NCBI RefSeq assembly: GCF_000729995.1
Contig: NZ_JNFG01000025.1
Location: forward strand, 1-64,000
DNA: 64,000 nt
Reading direction: 5' to 3'
Source: Caballeronia sordidicola
Lineage (GTDB): Bacteria > Pseudomonadota > Gammaproteobacteria > Burkholderiales > Burkholderiaceae
In this document: piece by piece, positions 17,726-26,128 of the stretch
Layout: each line of letters begins with the position of its first letter
Position numbering within the stretch: position 1 is the first letter of the stretch
Notes under the pieces: generated by a model
Told to the model about the DNA's origin: nothing
The model's database searches: none
The model's input: the letters and a program-made list of their open reading frames with translations, nothing else
Made by a program: the position numbers and the translations under genes

Positions 17726-18958
17726 ATGAGCAAAGATTACAAAGACTTGCTGGTCGCCCTCGACATCGGGACGTCGAAGGTGGTGGCTATCGTCGCCGAG
17801 TTGAAAGGCGAAGGCCACTACGAGGTGATCGGGCTCGGGCAAAGCGACTCGAAGGGATTGAAGAAGGGCGTGGTGGTGAATATTGAAGCCACCGTCCAGT
17901 CGATCCAGCGCGCGCTCGAAGAAGCCGAACTGATGGCCGATTGCAAGATCACGAATGTGTTCACCGGCATCGCCGGCAGTCACATTCGAAGCTTCAACTC
18001 GAGCGGCATGGTTGCTATCAAGGACAAGGAAGTCACGCAGACCGATGTGGCGCGCGTGATCGAAACGGCCAAGGCGATCAACATCCCGACCGATCAGCAG
18101 GTGCTGCATATCCTGACGCAGGAATTCATCATCGACGGGCAGGAAGATGTACGCGAACCGATCGGCATGAGCGGCATCCGGCTGGAAGTGAAGGTGCACA
18201 TTGTGACGGGCGCGGTGAGCGCGGCGCAGAACATCGTGAAGTGCGTGCGCCGCTGCGGGCTTGAAGTGAACGACCTGATCTTGCAGCCGCTGGCTTCGTC
18301 GCTGGCGGTGCTGACGGAAGACGAGAAGGAACTCGGTGTGGTGCTCGTCGATATCGGCGGCGGCACGACGGATATCGCCATCTTCAGCGAAGGCGCGATC
18401 CGTCATACGGCGGTGATTCCCATTGCCGGGGATCAGATCACGAGCGACGTGGCCATGGCCTTGCGCACGCCGACGCCCGACGCCGAAGATATCAAGGTGA
18501 GCTACGGGATCGCGAAGCAGGCGCTGGCGGACCCGGATGAAATGATCGAAGTGCCGGGACTCGGCGAGCGCGGTCCGCGCACGTTGTCACGGCAAGCTCT
18601 GGCGGCTGTTGTCGAACCCCGCGTTGAAGAATTGTTCTCCCTCGTGCAGCAAGTGGTGCGCGAGTCGGGCTACGAAGAATTGCTGAGCAGCGGTGTCGTG
18701 CTGACCGGCGGTGCATCGATGATGCCCGGCATGGTCGAACTCGGCGAAGACATCTTCCTGAAGCCAGTACGTATCGGTGTGCCCGAATACGCAGGCGGCC
18801 TGGCCGATGTCGTTCGCAATCCGCGTTATTCCACAGCGATGGGTTTGCTCGTCGAAGGCCGTTCGCAACGCATGCGCGGCCGTAAGGTCGCCGTGCAGTC
18901 TGGATCGATGGGACAGGTTTTGGGACGCATGAAAGATTGGTTCCTGGGAAATTTCTGA
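17726..18958 (+). CDS. ftsA: FtsA: actin-like Z-ring membrane anchor
   Basis: Actin-fold ATPase that tethers FtsZ to the membrane and recruits later division proteins. The 410 residues start with the phosphate-1 motif ALDIGTSKVVAIV, followed by the 1C SHV domain region, the phosphate-2 motif DIGGGTTDIAIF and the adenosine motif LTGGASMMPG. The C-terminal amphipathic helix (GQVLGRMKDWFLGNF) is the membrane-targeting sequence. It lies 99 bases upstream of ftsZ. Confidence 0.97.
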   Translation: MSKDYKDLLVALDIGTSKVVAIVAELKGEGHYEVIGLGQSDSKGLKKGVVVNIEATVQSIQRALEEAELMADCKITNVFTGIAGSHIRSFNSSGMVAIKDKEVTQTDVARVIETAKAINIPTDQQVLHILTQEFIIDGQEDVREPIGMSGIRLEVKVHIVTGAVSAAQNIVKCVRRCGLEVNDLILQPLASSLAVLTEDEKELGVVLVDIGGGTTDIAIFSEGAIRHTAVIPIAGDQITSDVAMALRTPTPDAEDIKVSYGIAKQALADPDEMIEVPGLGERGPRTLSRQALAAVVEPRVEELFSLVQQVVRESGYEELLSSGVVLTGGASMMPGMVELGEDIFLKPVRIGVPEYAGGLADVVRNPRYSTAMGLLVEGRSQRMRGRKVAVQSGSMGQVLGRMKDWFLGNF

Positions 18959-18998
18959 ACACACAGAATTCGCGCTGGTGCCGGCGGCTGGCGCGCGA

Positions 18999-19020
18999 CA
19001 AGAGGTTGCCCGATCTCTTG
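18999..19020 (+). repeat. Inverted repeat in the ftsA-ftsZ gap
   Basis: CAAGAG (18999-19004) and CTCTTG (19015-19020) form a short hairpin with a ten-base loop, 37 bases before ftsZ. There is no T run, so it is not a terminator; it may be an mRNA processing or regulatory element, or chance. Confidence 0.35.
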
Positions 19021-19057
19021 CCGAATAACGCCGATTTTCATTCTTGACGGAGGCAAT

Positions 19058-20251
19058 ATGGATTTCGAAATGCTGGAAACGGAAACCAACGGAACGATCA
19101 TCAAGGTCGTTGGTGTTGGTGGTGCAGGCGGTAACGCGGTGCAGCACATGATTAACCGTGGGGTCCAGGGCGTGGACTTCATCGTGATGAATACGGATGC
19201 GCAGGCGCTCGCGCGTTCGCGTGCCACCCAGGTGATCCAGTTGGGCAACACGGGTCTGGGAGCTGGTGCGAAGCCGGACATGGGCAAGGCCGCAGCGGAA
19301 GATGCGCGTGAGCGTATTGCCGATGCATTGCGCGGCGCGCACATGGTGTTCATCACCGCAGGTATGGGTGGCGGCACGGGTACGGGCGCAGCACCGGTGG
19401 TCGCTCAGATCGCAAAAGAAATGGGTATCTTGACGGTGGGCGTAGTCAGCAAGCCGTTCGAGTTTGAAGGCGGCCGCCGCATGCGCGTGGCTGAAGCGGG
19501 ATCGCAGCAACTGGAGGATCACGTCGACTCGCTGATCGTCGTTCTGAACGACAAGCTGTTCGAGGTGATGGGCGATGACGCTGAAATGGACAAGTGCTTC
19601 CAGTGCGCTGACGACGTATTGAACAACGCTGTTGCCGGTATCGCAGAAATCATCAACGTCGACGGGCTGGTCAACGTCGACTTCGAAGACGTGAAGACGG
19701 TGATGGGCGAGCAAGGCAAGGCAATGATGGGCACGGCGACGGTAGCAGGTGTTGATCGTGCACGTCTGGCAGCTGAGCAAGCTGTGGCAAGTCCGCTGCT
19801 GGAAGGCGTGGATCTGTCGGGTGCGCGTGGCGTGCTGGTGAACATCACGTCGAGCCGTTCGCTGCGTTTGTCGGAAACGCGTGAAGTGATGAACACGATC
19901 AAGTCGTATGCAGCAGAAGACGCGACCGTGATCTTCGGTGCGGTGTATGACGACGCGATGGGCGATGCATTGCGCGTGACGGTGGTGGCAACGGGCCTCG
20001 GCCGTGCAGCGAAGAAGCAACAAGCTGCACCGATGACCCTGCTGCGTACCGGCACGGACAACGCACCGATCGCGCACGCGCAGCATAGTTACGCTCCGCA
20101 GCAATCGAGCGGCACGGATTACGCTCATCTGGACGCGCCGGCTGTGTGGCGTCAGACGCGTGAAACGGCGGCTTCGCACGTGCAGGCGCTGCAGGAAAAG
20201 GGCGTGGATACGTACGACATTCCGGCGTTCTTGCGTAAGCAAGCCGACTGA
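19058..20251 (+). CDS. ftsZ: FtsZ: tubulin-like division GTPase
   Basis: Forms the cytokinetic ring. It has 397 residues with the GTP-binding loop GGGTGTG (104-110) and an N-terminal IKVVGVGGAGGNAVQHM. The T7 loop lies in NVDFEDVKTVM, where acidic residues complete the neighbouring GTP site. A variable linker (about 320-380) precedes the conserved C-terminal tail DIPAFLRKQ, which binds FtsA and ZapD. GGAGG lies 5-9 bases before the ATG. It closes the dcw cluster; no convincing intrinsic terminator follows, so transcription may run on. Confidence 0.98.
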   Translation: MDFEMLETETNGTIIKVVGVGGAGGNAVQHMINRGVQGVDFIVMNTDAQALARSRATQVIQLGNTGLGAGAKPDMGKAAAEDARERIADALRGAHMVFITAGMGGGTGTGAAPVVAQIAKEMGILTVGVVSKPFEFEGGRRMRVAEAGSQQLEDHVDSLIVVLNDKLFEVMGDDAEMDKCFQCADDVLNNAVAGIAEIINVDGLVNVDFEDVKTVMGEQGKAMMGTATVAGVDRARLAAEQAVASPLLEGVDLSGARGVLVNITSSRSLRLSETREVMNTIKSYAAEDATVIFGAVYDDAMGDALRVTVVATGLGRAAKKQQAAPMTLLRTGTDNAPIAHAQHSYAPQQSSGTDYAHLDAPAVWRQTRETAASHVQALQEKGVDTYDIPAFLRKQAD

Positions 20252-20416
20252 TCATTTTTGCCGGGGCGGCTGGCGGCTGGTTGGATTTAAGCGCCCGTTG
20301 GCAAAAGTCTCAGGCGAAGGTTGTTCTGCCTCAATCTCGGGCCGCGTCTTCTGGACGCTGGACTGTGGCTGAGTGACCGCCTCGATTGCGTTCATCATCG
20401 TCTATATTGGGATGAG

Positions 20417-20438
20417 ATCGATACGTGAATCGATACGT
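20417..20438 (+). repeat. 10-bp direct repeat upstream of the peroxiredoxin gene
   Basis: ATCGATACGT occurs at 20417-20426 and again at 20429-20438, one helical turn apart (12-bp period). This layout suits a tandem regulator-binding site for the peroxiredoxin promoter. It does not match the OxyR consensus well, and I cannot name the regulator. Confidence 0.45.
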
Positions 20439-20527
20439 TGCGTGGCGGTGGAACGAGCTTCTCATGTGATGAATCAAGGTGCAAAAACGCTGGCGTGACC
20501 AGCACTGACTCAGTGAAAGGCCGATTC

Positions 20528-21031
20528 ATGATCAAGACTGGTGAAACGCTGCCCGACGAACGCCTTTTCGAATTTATCGATGTGGCGACGGAGGGTTGCG
20601 CCGTGGGACCGAACGGTTTCTCGGTCCGCGAGCGGACGGCGGGCAAGCGCGTGGTGATCTTCGGATTGCCGGGCGCGTTCACGCCCACCTGTTCCGCCAA
20701 GCACGTGCCAGGTTTTATCGACAATGCAGAGAAGCTGGCTGCGGCGGGTATCGATGAAATCTGGTGTGTCTCCGTCAACGACGCGTTCGTGATGAGCGCG
20801 TGGGGACGCGATCTTCAAACCTCGGGCAAGGTGAAGATGATCGCCGACGGCAGCGCACGTTTTACCCGAGCACTCGGCCTGGAGCAGGATTTGTCGGAGC
20901 GTGGCATGGGAATTCGCTCCCAGCGTTACGCCATGGTGGTCGAGGACAGCGTGGTCAAGACGCTGAATCTTGAAGCACCGGGCAAGTTTGAAGTCAGCAG
21001 CGCTGAGAGCGTATTGGCGACGTTGAACTGA
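20528..21031 (+). CDS. Peroxiredoxin (Prx5 / AhpC-TSA redoxin family)
   Basis: Thiol peroxidase reducing H2O2 or organic peroxides, usually with glutathione or glutaredoxin as reductant in Prx5-type enzymes. ATG 20528 is preceded by AAAGG. The 167 residues contain the peroxidatic motif GAFTPTCSAKHVPGF (Cys55) and the conserved active-site Arg region near GMGIRSQRYAMVV. Cys24 and Cys80 are other cysteines; which, if either, resolves is unclear. A direct repeat upstream suggests its own regulated promoter. It is commonly found between ftsZ and lpxC in Burkholderia. Confidence 0.92.
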   Translation: MIKTGETLPDERLFEFIDVATEGCAVGPNGFSVRERTAGKRVVIFGLPGAFTPTCSAKHVPGFIDNAEKLAAAGIDEIWCVSVNDAFVMSAWGRDLQTSGKVKMIADGSARFTRALGLEQDLSERGMGIRSQRYAMVVEDSVVKTLNLEAPGKFEVSSAESVLATLN

Positions 21032-21394
21032 TGTTTGAAGCAATGTTGAGCTGAAGTTGCGCTCATTTCAGGCCGAGGTCTGGTCAATAAGCGGGCGTTA
21101 TGTTGCATTCGTGCCACATAAAATGACGTTCGACCCGTCTCTTGAAATACGCCGCAACAAAGTCTTAACAAAGCCGTAACGCGGTGCCGATGTCTGGGAA
21201 TGCCTCCATTCCGGTCATCGGCCCGACCCTCCTCGTTTTCGCGTGGCACGGCCTCAGGCATGCCGAAGTTACCCGGTAACTTGAGGAAACAAGTTGCAAG
21301 GCTCCTCCCGGGACGACGCGAAGCGATTAGAGTATACTCCGCGCTATTGAATACAAATTCACGATTGATTCTCTCAATCGAAGCGAAAAAAATC
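21032..21394. other. Peroxiredoxin-lpxC intergenic region
   Basis: These 363 bases contain no convincing gene. An in-frame open stretch upstream of lpxC (from 21200) lacks protein-like character. A TATACT -10-like hexamer lies at 21333-21338 without a clear -35 partner. A hairpin CGATTGA/TCAATCG (21362-21368 and 21374-21380) sits 14 bases before the lpxC ATG and could affect its translation. No T-run terminator is visible for the peroxiredoxin gene. Confidence 0.5.
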
Positions 21395-22312
21395 ATGTTG
21401 AAGCAGCGAACCATTAAAACCATCGTCAAAACCGTCGGGATCGGCCTGCATTCGGGTCGTAAGGTGGATTTGACGCTTCGGCCCGCGCCGGCCAATACCG
21501 GTATTGTCTTTGCGCGTATCGACCTGCCTGTGGCGGTGGACATTCCGGTGTCGGCCCTGGCTATCGGCGACACGCGCCTGGCTTCTGTGTTGCAGAAGGA
21601 CGGCGCGCGCGTGTCGACCATCGAACATTTGATGTCGGCATGCGCGGGACTGGGTATCGACAATCTGTATGTCGATGTCACGGCTGAAGAAATTCCTATT
21701 ATGGATGGCAGCGCTGCTTCGTTCGTGTTTCTGATTCAATCGGCGGGTATTGAAGAGCAGAACGCGGCAAAGAAATTCATCAAGGTGACGAAGCCGGTTG
21801 AAATCCGCGACGGCGATAAATTCGCGCGTCTCGATCCGTATTTCGGCTTCAAACTGAAATTCACCATTGATTTTCGCCATCCGGCAGTAGACAAAACCGG
21901 ACAGGCGCTTGAAGTGGATTTTGCGAATACGTCATATGTTCGGGATATTGCCCGAGCACGGACGTTCGGTTTTGCGCATGAAGTTGAAATGATGCGCGAA
22001 CTGGGCCTGGCGCGGGGCGGCAGTATGGATAACGCCATCGTGCTGGACGAATACCGAATTCTGAATAACGACGGTTTGCGATACGAAGACGAGTTTGTGA
22101 AGCACAAGATGCTGGACGCGATTGGCGACCTGTATGTGGTCGGTCATCCGCTGCTGGCGTCATATGCCGCGTATAAAGGCGGTCACGCCTTGAATAACAT
22201 GCTGTTGCGTGAATTATTGGCGCACGAAGACGCGTATGAAATCGTCACGTTCGAGGATAAGCAAGCGGCGCCGCGTGGTTTCGCTTTCGATACCCAGACG
22301 GCGTTTGCGTAA
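21395..22312 (+). CDS. lpxC: LpxC: UDP-3-O-acyl-GlcNAc deacetylase
   Basis: Zinc enzyme catalysing the committed step of lipid A synthesis. The start at ATG 21395 (MLKQRTIKTIVKTVGIGLHSG) gives 305 residues, the usual family length. Zinc-site segments are visible: TIEHLMSA, and the distal HKMLDAIGDL with GGHALNN. YVDVTAEEIPIMDGSA holds the catalytic Glu region. In enterobacteria lpxC also follows ftsZ and precedes secA. It ends in a strong terminator. Confidence 0.97.
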   Translation: MLKQRTIKTIVKTVGIGLHSGRKVDLTLRPAPANTGIVFARIDLPVAVDIPVSALAIGDTRLASVLQKDGARVSTIEHLMSACAGLGIDNLYVDVTAEEIPIMDGSAASFVFLIQSAGIEEQNAAKKFIKVTKPVEIRDGDKFARLDPYFGFKLKFTIDFRHPAVDKTGQALEVDFANTSYVRDIARARTFGFAHEVEMMRELGLARGGSMDNAIVLDEYRILNNDGLRYEDEFVKHKMLDAIGDLYVVGHPLLASYAAYKGGHALNNMLLRELLAHEDAYEIVTFEDKQAAPRGFAFDTQTAFA

Positions 22313-22334
22313 AGTAATTAGCAAGTCAGAATGA

Positions 22335-22371
22335 AATGAGCGGCTGCTTTCGAGCGCCGCTCATTTTTTTT
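22335..22371 (+). terminator. Rho-independent terminator after lpxC
   Basis: A perfect 10-bp stem AATGAGCGGC (22335-22344) with GCCGCTCATT (22356-22365), 11-base loop and a T run to 22371. The T run overlaps the end of the convergent dciA gene, so the last dciA codons lie inside the lpxC terminator. Confidence 0.88.
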
Positions 22372-22852
22372 GTGCTGTCGCGTGATGGCGCGCGGCCATT
22401 TTGGCGAGCGCTTCCTGAAGCGGCGATGGCTCGAGCGTTTCGGCGAGCGTTTGCAGCGCGTCGGCCCCGGCCGCAGACATGCGCGCTTGTTTGGGCGGCA
22501 CCACGTCTTTCATCGCCTGCGGCCGTACGCGAATCTTCAGGGCATTCACGGCCCAGCCGCGCTGTTGCAAATCGACTAAAAGACGCGGTTCGATGTGCCT
22601 AAGACGGGCGGCGAGCGCATTATGTCCGGCGAAAAGCGCCAGCACGCCGTCTTTAATGAAGCCCGGTTCCACGTTGGATCCAAGATAATCAGGGAGCAGC
22701 GCCGCCAGATCGCGTTGTAGCGCCGTCACTTGTTCGACGCCCGCGCGCAGTGCGAGAAACTCGCTGGTGCGACCGAGCACCTCTGTCAGCGCCTGCGGCT
22801 TGCGGGGATCGAAGCGTGGCGGGGGCCTTGAATTTGGCGGAAATCGGCTCAT
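22361..22852 (-). CDS. DciA-like protein (DUF721): replicative helicase loader family
   Basis: A 163-residue member of the DUF721 family, whose DciA members recruit or load DnaB in bacteria lacking DnaC. The conserved core is about residues 20-100, with LRAGVEQVTALQRDLAALLP and LVDLQQRGWAVNALKIRVRP (a KH-like fold end). The C-terminal 50 residues are Ala/Glu-rich and variable. It is convergent with lpxC and divergent from secA, as in other Burkholderia. The family call is good; the helicase-loading role in this organism is inference. Confidence 0.82.
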   Translation of the reverse strand: MSRFPPNSRPPPRFDPRKPQALTEVLGRTSEFLALRAGVEQVTALQRDLAALLPDYLGSNVEPGFIKDGVLALFAGHNALAARLRHIEPRLLVDLQQRGWAVNALKIRVRPQAMKDVVPPKQARMSAAGADALQTLAETLEPSPLQEALAKMAARHHATAQKK

Positions 22853-23005
22853 TTTTCAATCTGTGGGGCTGGCGGCGATGCGCTGATTGTAACGCTGCGC
22901 ACCGTGCGACATGGCGGCGCGCTTTCCGGTTTAAAGCGCGCTAGCATGCCGCCGGGCCGATATGCCGCAAACGATGTGCGCGCAAGCTCCATCGGGGGCG
23001 CGTGC

Positions 23006-23011
23006 TAAAAT
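23006..23011 (+). promoter_or_regulatory. Extended -10 promoter candidate for secA
   Basis: TG-C-TAAAAT (23003-23011) matches an extended -10 element. No good -35 hexamer is visible 17 bases upstream, which extended -10 promoters can tolerate. Initiation would fall near 23018, giving a leader of about 95 bases before secA. Confidence 0.5.
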
Positions 23012-23030
23012 CCCCGATTCGATTTCACCC

Positions 23031-23084
23031 ATGGACTTAAGCCGCCGAGGTTCCCCGAACTGGGACGCACCCAGCGCGCTCTAA
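23031..23084 (+). CDS. Possible 17-codon leader ORF upstream of secA
   Basis: ATG 23031 opens a complete 17-codon frame (MDLSRRGSPNWDAPSAL, stop TAA 23082-23084) ending 29 bases before secA. It would begin about 13 bases from the predicted transcript start, so it may be translated almost leaderless; there is no Shine-Dalgarno. A hairpin CTGGG/CCCAG (23060-23074) lies inside it. secA itself also lacks a Shine-Dalgarno sequence. In enterobacteria the secretion monitor SecM is encoded upstream of secA and controls it; this peptide is far shorter and has no signal sequence, so any regulatory role is speculation. Confidence 0.35.
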   Translation: MDLSRRGSPNWDAPSAL

Positions 23085-23113
23085 GCCGATACCGCGACGC
23101 AGACACTGATCCG

Positions 23114-25921
23114 ATGACCACCGGTTTCCTCCAAAAGTTTTTTGGCAGTCGCAACCAGCGCCTAGTCAAGCAGTACCAAAAGACCGTTGCGGCGATCAAT
23201 GCTTTCGAGCCGACGATCGAGCAGTACACGGACAAGCAACTGCGCGCGAAAACCGACGAATTCCGGCAGCGCGTGGCGAGCGGCGAATCGCTCGACCGGT
23301 TGCTGCCCGAAGCGTTTGCCGTGTGCCGCGAGGCCAGCAAGCGCGTGCTGAAGATGCGTCACTTCGACGTCCAGCTGATCGGCGGCATGGTGCTGCATTA
23401 CGGCAAGATCGCGGAAATGCGCACGGGCGAGGGCAAGACGCTCGTCGCCACGCTGGCCGCGTATCTGAACGCGTTGTCCGGACGCGGCGTGCACGTGGTC
23501 ACGGTGAACGATTACCTCGCGCAACGCGACGCCGAGTGGATGGGCAAGCTCTACAACTTCCTGGGGTTGTCGTGGGGCATCAACCTGTCGCAGATGGAAC
23601 ACGCGCAGAAGCAGGAAGCGTACGCCGCGGACATCACGTACGGCACGAACAACGAGTTCGGCTTCGACTACCTGCGTGACAACATGGTCTACGAGACCCA
23701 CGCGCGCGTGCAGCGTCCGCTGAATTTCGCGGTGGTTGACGAGGTGGACTCGATTCTTATCGATGAAGCGCGTACGCCGCTCATTATTTCCGGCCAGGCC
23801 GAAGATCACACCGAACTCTACGTGCGCATGAATGCGCTGCCGCCGCTGCTCGAACAGCAGATCGGCGAAGAGAAGGCTGATGGCACGGGCGTCGAGAAAG
23901 TGGGCGACTACACGCTCGACGAAAAAGCGCGTCAGGTCTTCCTCACCGAACAAGGTCACGAAAAGGCCGAGCGCCTGCTGGCCGAGTGGGGCCTGATCGG
24001 TGAAGGTGAGAGCCTTTACGCGGCGCAAAACATCACGCTGATGCACCATGTGTATGCCGCGTTGCGCGCACACACGCTGTTTTTCCGCGACCAGCATTAC
24101 GTGGTTCAGGCCAATGAAGTCGTGATCGTCGACGAGTTCACCGGCCGCATGATGACCGGCCGGCGTTGGTCGGACGGCCTGCATCAGGCCGTGGAAGCGA
24201 AGGAACACGTCAAGATCCAGAACGAGAACCAGACGCTCGCGTCCATCACGTTCCAGAATTTTTTCCGCATGTACTCGAAGCTGTCCGGCATGACCGGTAC
24301 GGCGGATACCGAAGCGTACGAATTCAACGAGATCTATGGCCTGGAAACAGTCGTGATCCCGCCGAACCGTCCGCCGAAGCGCACCGACAAGCAGGATCAG
24401 ATCTACAAGACAGCGAAGGAACGCTACGACGCCGTGACGCGCGATATCCGCGAGTGCGTCGAGCGCGGACAGCCGGTGCTGGTGGGTACCACGTCCATCG
24501 AGGCGTCGGAATTGCTGTCCGGCCTGCTCACGCAAGCGGGTCTCAAGCACGAGGTGCTGAACGCGAAGCAGCACGCACGCGAAGCAGCGATTGTCGCGGA
24601 AGCCGGGCGGCCGGCTGCGGTCACCATTGCGACGAACATGGCCGGTCGCGGTACGGACATCGTGCTGGGCGGCAATGTGGAGAAGCAGTCGTCGTTTATC
24701 GACGCGGACGAAGCGCTCTCCGACGAAGAAAAACAACGCCGCATCAAGCATCTGGAAGACGAATGGCAAGCGCTGCACGACCGCGTGAAGGCATCGGGCG
24801 GGCTGCATATCATTGGTACGGAACGGCACGAATCGCGTCGTATCGATAACCAGTTGCGCGGACGTGCCGGACGTCAGGGCGATCCGGGTTCGTCGCGGTT
24901 TTACCTGTCGCTCGATGATCCGCTTTTGCGTATCTTCGCCGGCGACCGTGTGCGCTCGATCATGGACCGCCTGAAGATGCCGGAAGGCGAGGCGATCGAG
25001 GCGGGGATTGTCACGCGCTCGATCGAATCAGCGCAGCGCAAGGTGGAAGCGCGCAACTTCGACATTCGCAAGCAATTGCTTGAATACGACGACGTGTCGA
25101 ACGATCAGCGCAAGGTGATCTACCAGCAGCGCAACGAACTGCTCGAAGCGACCGATGTGGCCGAGACGATCACCGCCATGCGCCAGAGCGTGATTGCTGA
25201 AGTCACGCACACGTACATTCCGGCGGGAAGCATTGAAGAGCAGTGGAGCGCGCCCGAACTGGAAGAAGTGCTGCGCAACGAATGGTCGCTTGATCTCGCC
25301 GTTCAGGAGATGATCAACGAGTCGAATTCCATCGATGCAGACGAGATTCTGGAAGCCGTGGTTTCCGCCGCCGATGAAAGCTACGAAGCTAAGGTCGCTC
25401 TGGTCGGACGTGAATCGTTCAGCTCTTTCGAGCGCTCGATCATGCTGCAGACGCTCGACAGCCGTTGGCGCGAGCACCTCGCCGCGCTGGATCACCTGCG
25501 TCAGGGCATCCATCTGCGTGGTTACGCGCAGAAAAATCCGAAGCAGGAATACAAGCGCGAGGCGTTCGAATTGTTCGCCGCGATGCTTGATTCGGTGAAG
25601 CAGGAAGTCACGCGCGTCGTGATGAACGTGCAGATCCAGTCGCCGGAACAGCTTGAAGAAGCCGCCGAACAGTACGAAGAGAAGGGCAGCCATCTGGAGA
25701 ACGTGTCGTTCCAGCACGCTGACTTCGAGGAAGGCGGCGCGGCAGCGGCAGCCGTTGCGGCGAGCGCCACCACGCAGATGATCAATCAGGCGATGTACGG
25801 CGACGACACGACCGTCGCCACCCGCGTGGCGACCGACGATGTGCCGAAGGTCGGGCGCAACGACCCGTGCCCTTGCGGCAGCGGCAAGAAGTACAAAAAC
25901 TGTCACGGGAAGCTCGCATAA
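23114..25921 (+). CDS. secA: SecA: preprotein translocase ATPase
   Basis: Motor of the Sec pathway that pushes unfolded proteins through SecYEG. It has 935 residues. Nucleotide-binding domain 1 carries Walker A GEGKT (105-109) and the DEAD-like VDEVDSILIDEARTPLIISG; the second domain carries NMAGRGTDIVLGG and the QLRGRAGRQGDPGSSRFYLS arginine-finger region. The C-terminal zinc motif CPCGSGKKYKNCHG binds SecB and phospholipid. No Shine-Dalgarno precedes ATG 23114. A hairpin follows the gene. Confidence 0.98.
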   Translation: MTTGFLQKFFGSRNQRLVKQYQKTVAAINAFEPTIEQYTDKQLRAKTDEFRQRVASGESLDRLLPEAFAVCREASKRVLKMRHFDVQLIGGMVLHYGKIAEMRTGEGKTLVATLAAYLNALSGRGVHVVTVNDYLAQRDAEWMGKLYNFLGLSWGINLSQMEHAQKQEAYAADITYGTNNEFGFDYLRDNMVYETHARVQRPLNFAVVDEVDSILIDEARTPLIISGQAEDHTELYVRMNALPPLLEQQIGEEKADGTGVEKVGDYTLDEKARQVFLTEQGHEKAERLLAEWGLIGEGESLYAAQNITLMHHVYAALRAHTLFFRDQHYVVQANEVVIVDEFTGRMMTGRRWSDGLHQAVEAKEHVKIQNENQTLASITFQNFFRMYSKLSGMTGTADTEAYEFNEIYGLETVVIPPNRPPKRTDKQDQIYKTAKERYDAVTRDIRECVERGQPVLVGTTSIEASELLSGLLTQAGLKHEVLNAKQHAREAAIVAEAGRPAAVTIATNMAGRGTDIVLGGNVEKQSSFIDADEALSDEEKQRRIKHLEDEWQALHDRVKASGGLHIIGTERHESRRIDNQLRGRAGRQGDPGSSRFYLSLDDPLLRIFAGDRVRSIMDRLKMPEGEAIEAGIVTRSIESAQRKVEARNFDIRKQLLEYDDVSNDQRKVIYQQRNELLEATDVAETITAMRQSVIAEVTHTYIPAGSIEEQWSAPELEEVLRNEWSLDLAVQEMINESNSIDADEILEAVVSAADESYEAKVALVGRESFSSFERSIMLQTLDSRWREHLAALDHLRQGIHLRGYAQKNPKQEYKREAFELFAAMLDSVKQEVTRVVMNVQIQSPEQLEEAAEQYEEKGSHLENVSFQHADFEEGGAAAAAVAASATTQMINQAMYGDDTTVATRVATDDVPKVGRNDPCPCGSGKKYKNCHGKLA

Positions 25922-25963
25922 TCGACGGTTTCAAGAGCTGTAGCGCGTAACAAGAAGTATTGG

Positions 25964-25995
25964 AGACAGGCGACGCAGCGATGCGTCGTTTGTCT
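25964..25995 (+). repeat. Interrupted hairpin between secA and argJ
   Basis: AGACA (25964-25968) and CGACGCA (25971-25977) pair with TGCGTCG (25982-25988) and TGTCT (25991-25995), with two-base internal mismatches. It is followed only by a short T-rich stretch (TTTGG), so it is a weak terminator or RNA stabiliser rather than a strong terminator. Confidence 0.45.
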
Positions 25996-26128
25996 TTGGC
26001 AGGCTGGTTTTAAGATTTTGGTATCCCCGGGCGTCCGTCTTGCAAACAAGTCAGGCTCCGTTTCTTTCATCTCCGTGCCGTTGCGCTTTCTTCGCGCCGG
26101 CACTCGCCACTTTCAGCGAGTCGCGAAC

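Noticed and set aside
22336..22602. Plus-strand frames over dciA (22336-22602, 22370-22579, 22479-22688)
   Set aside because: They are antisense to dciA, Arg-rich, and overlap the lpxC terminator.
23031..23084. secA leader peptide as a SecM homologue
   Set aside because: No signal peptide and no SecM arrest motif; it was kept only as a speculative leader, not as SecM.
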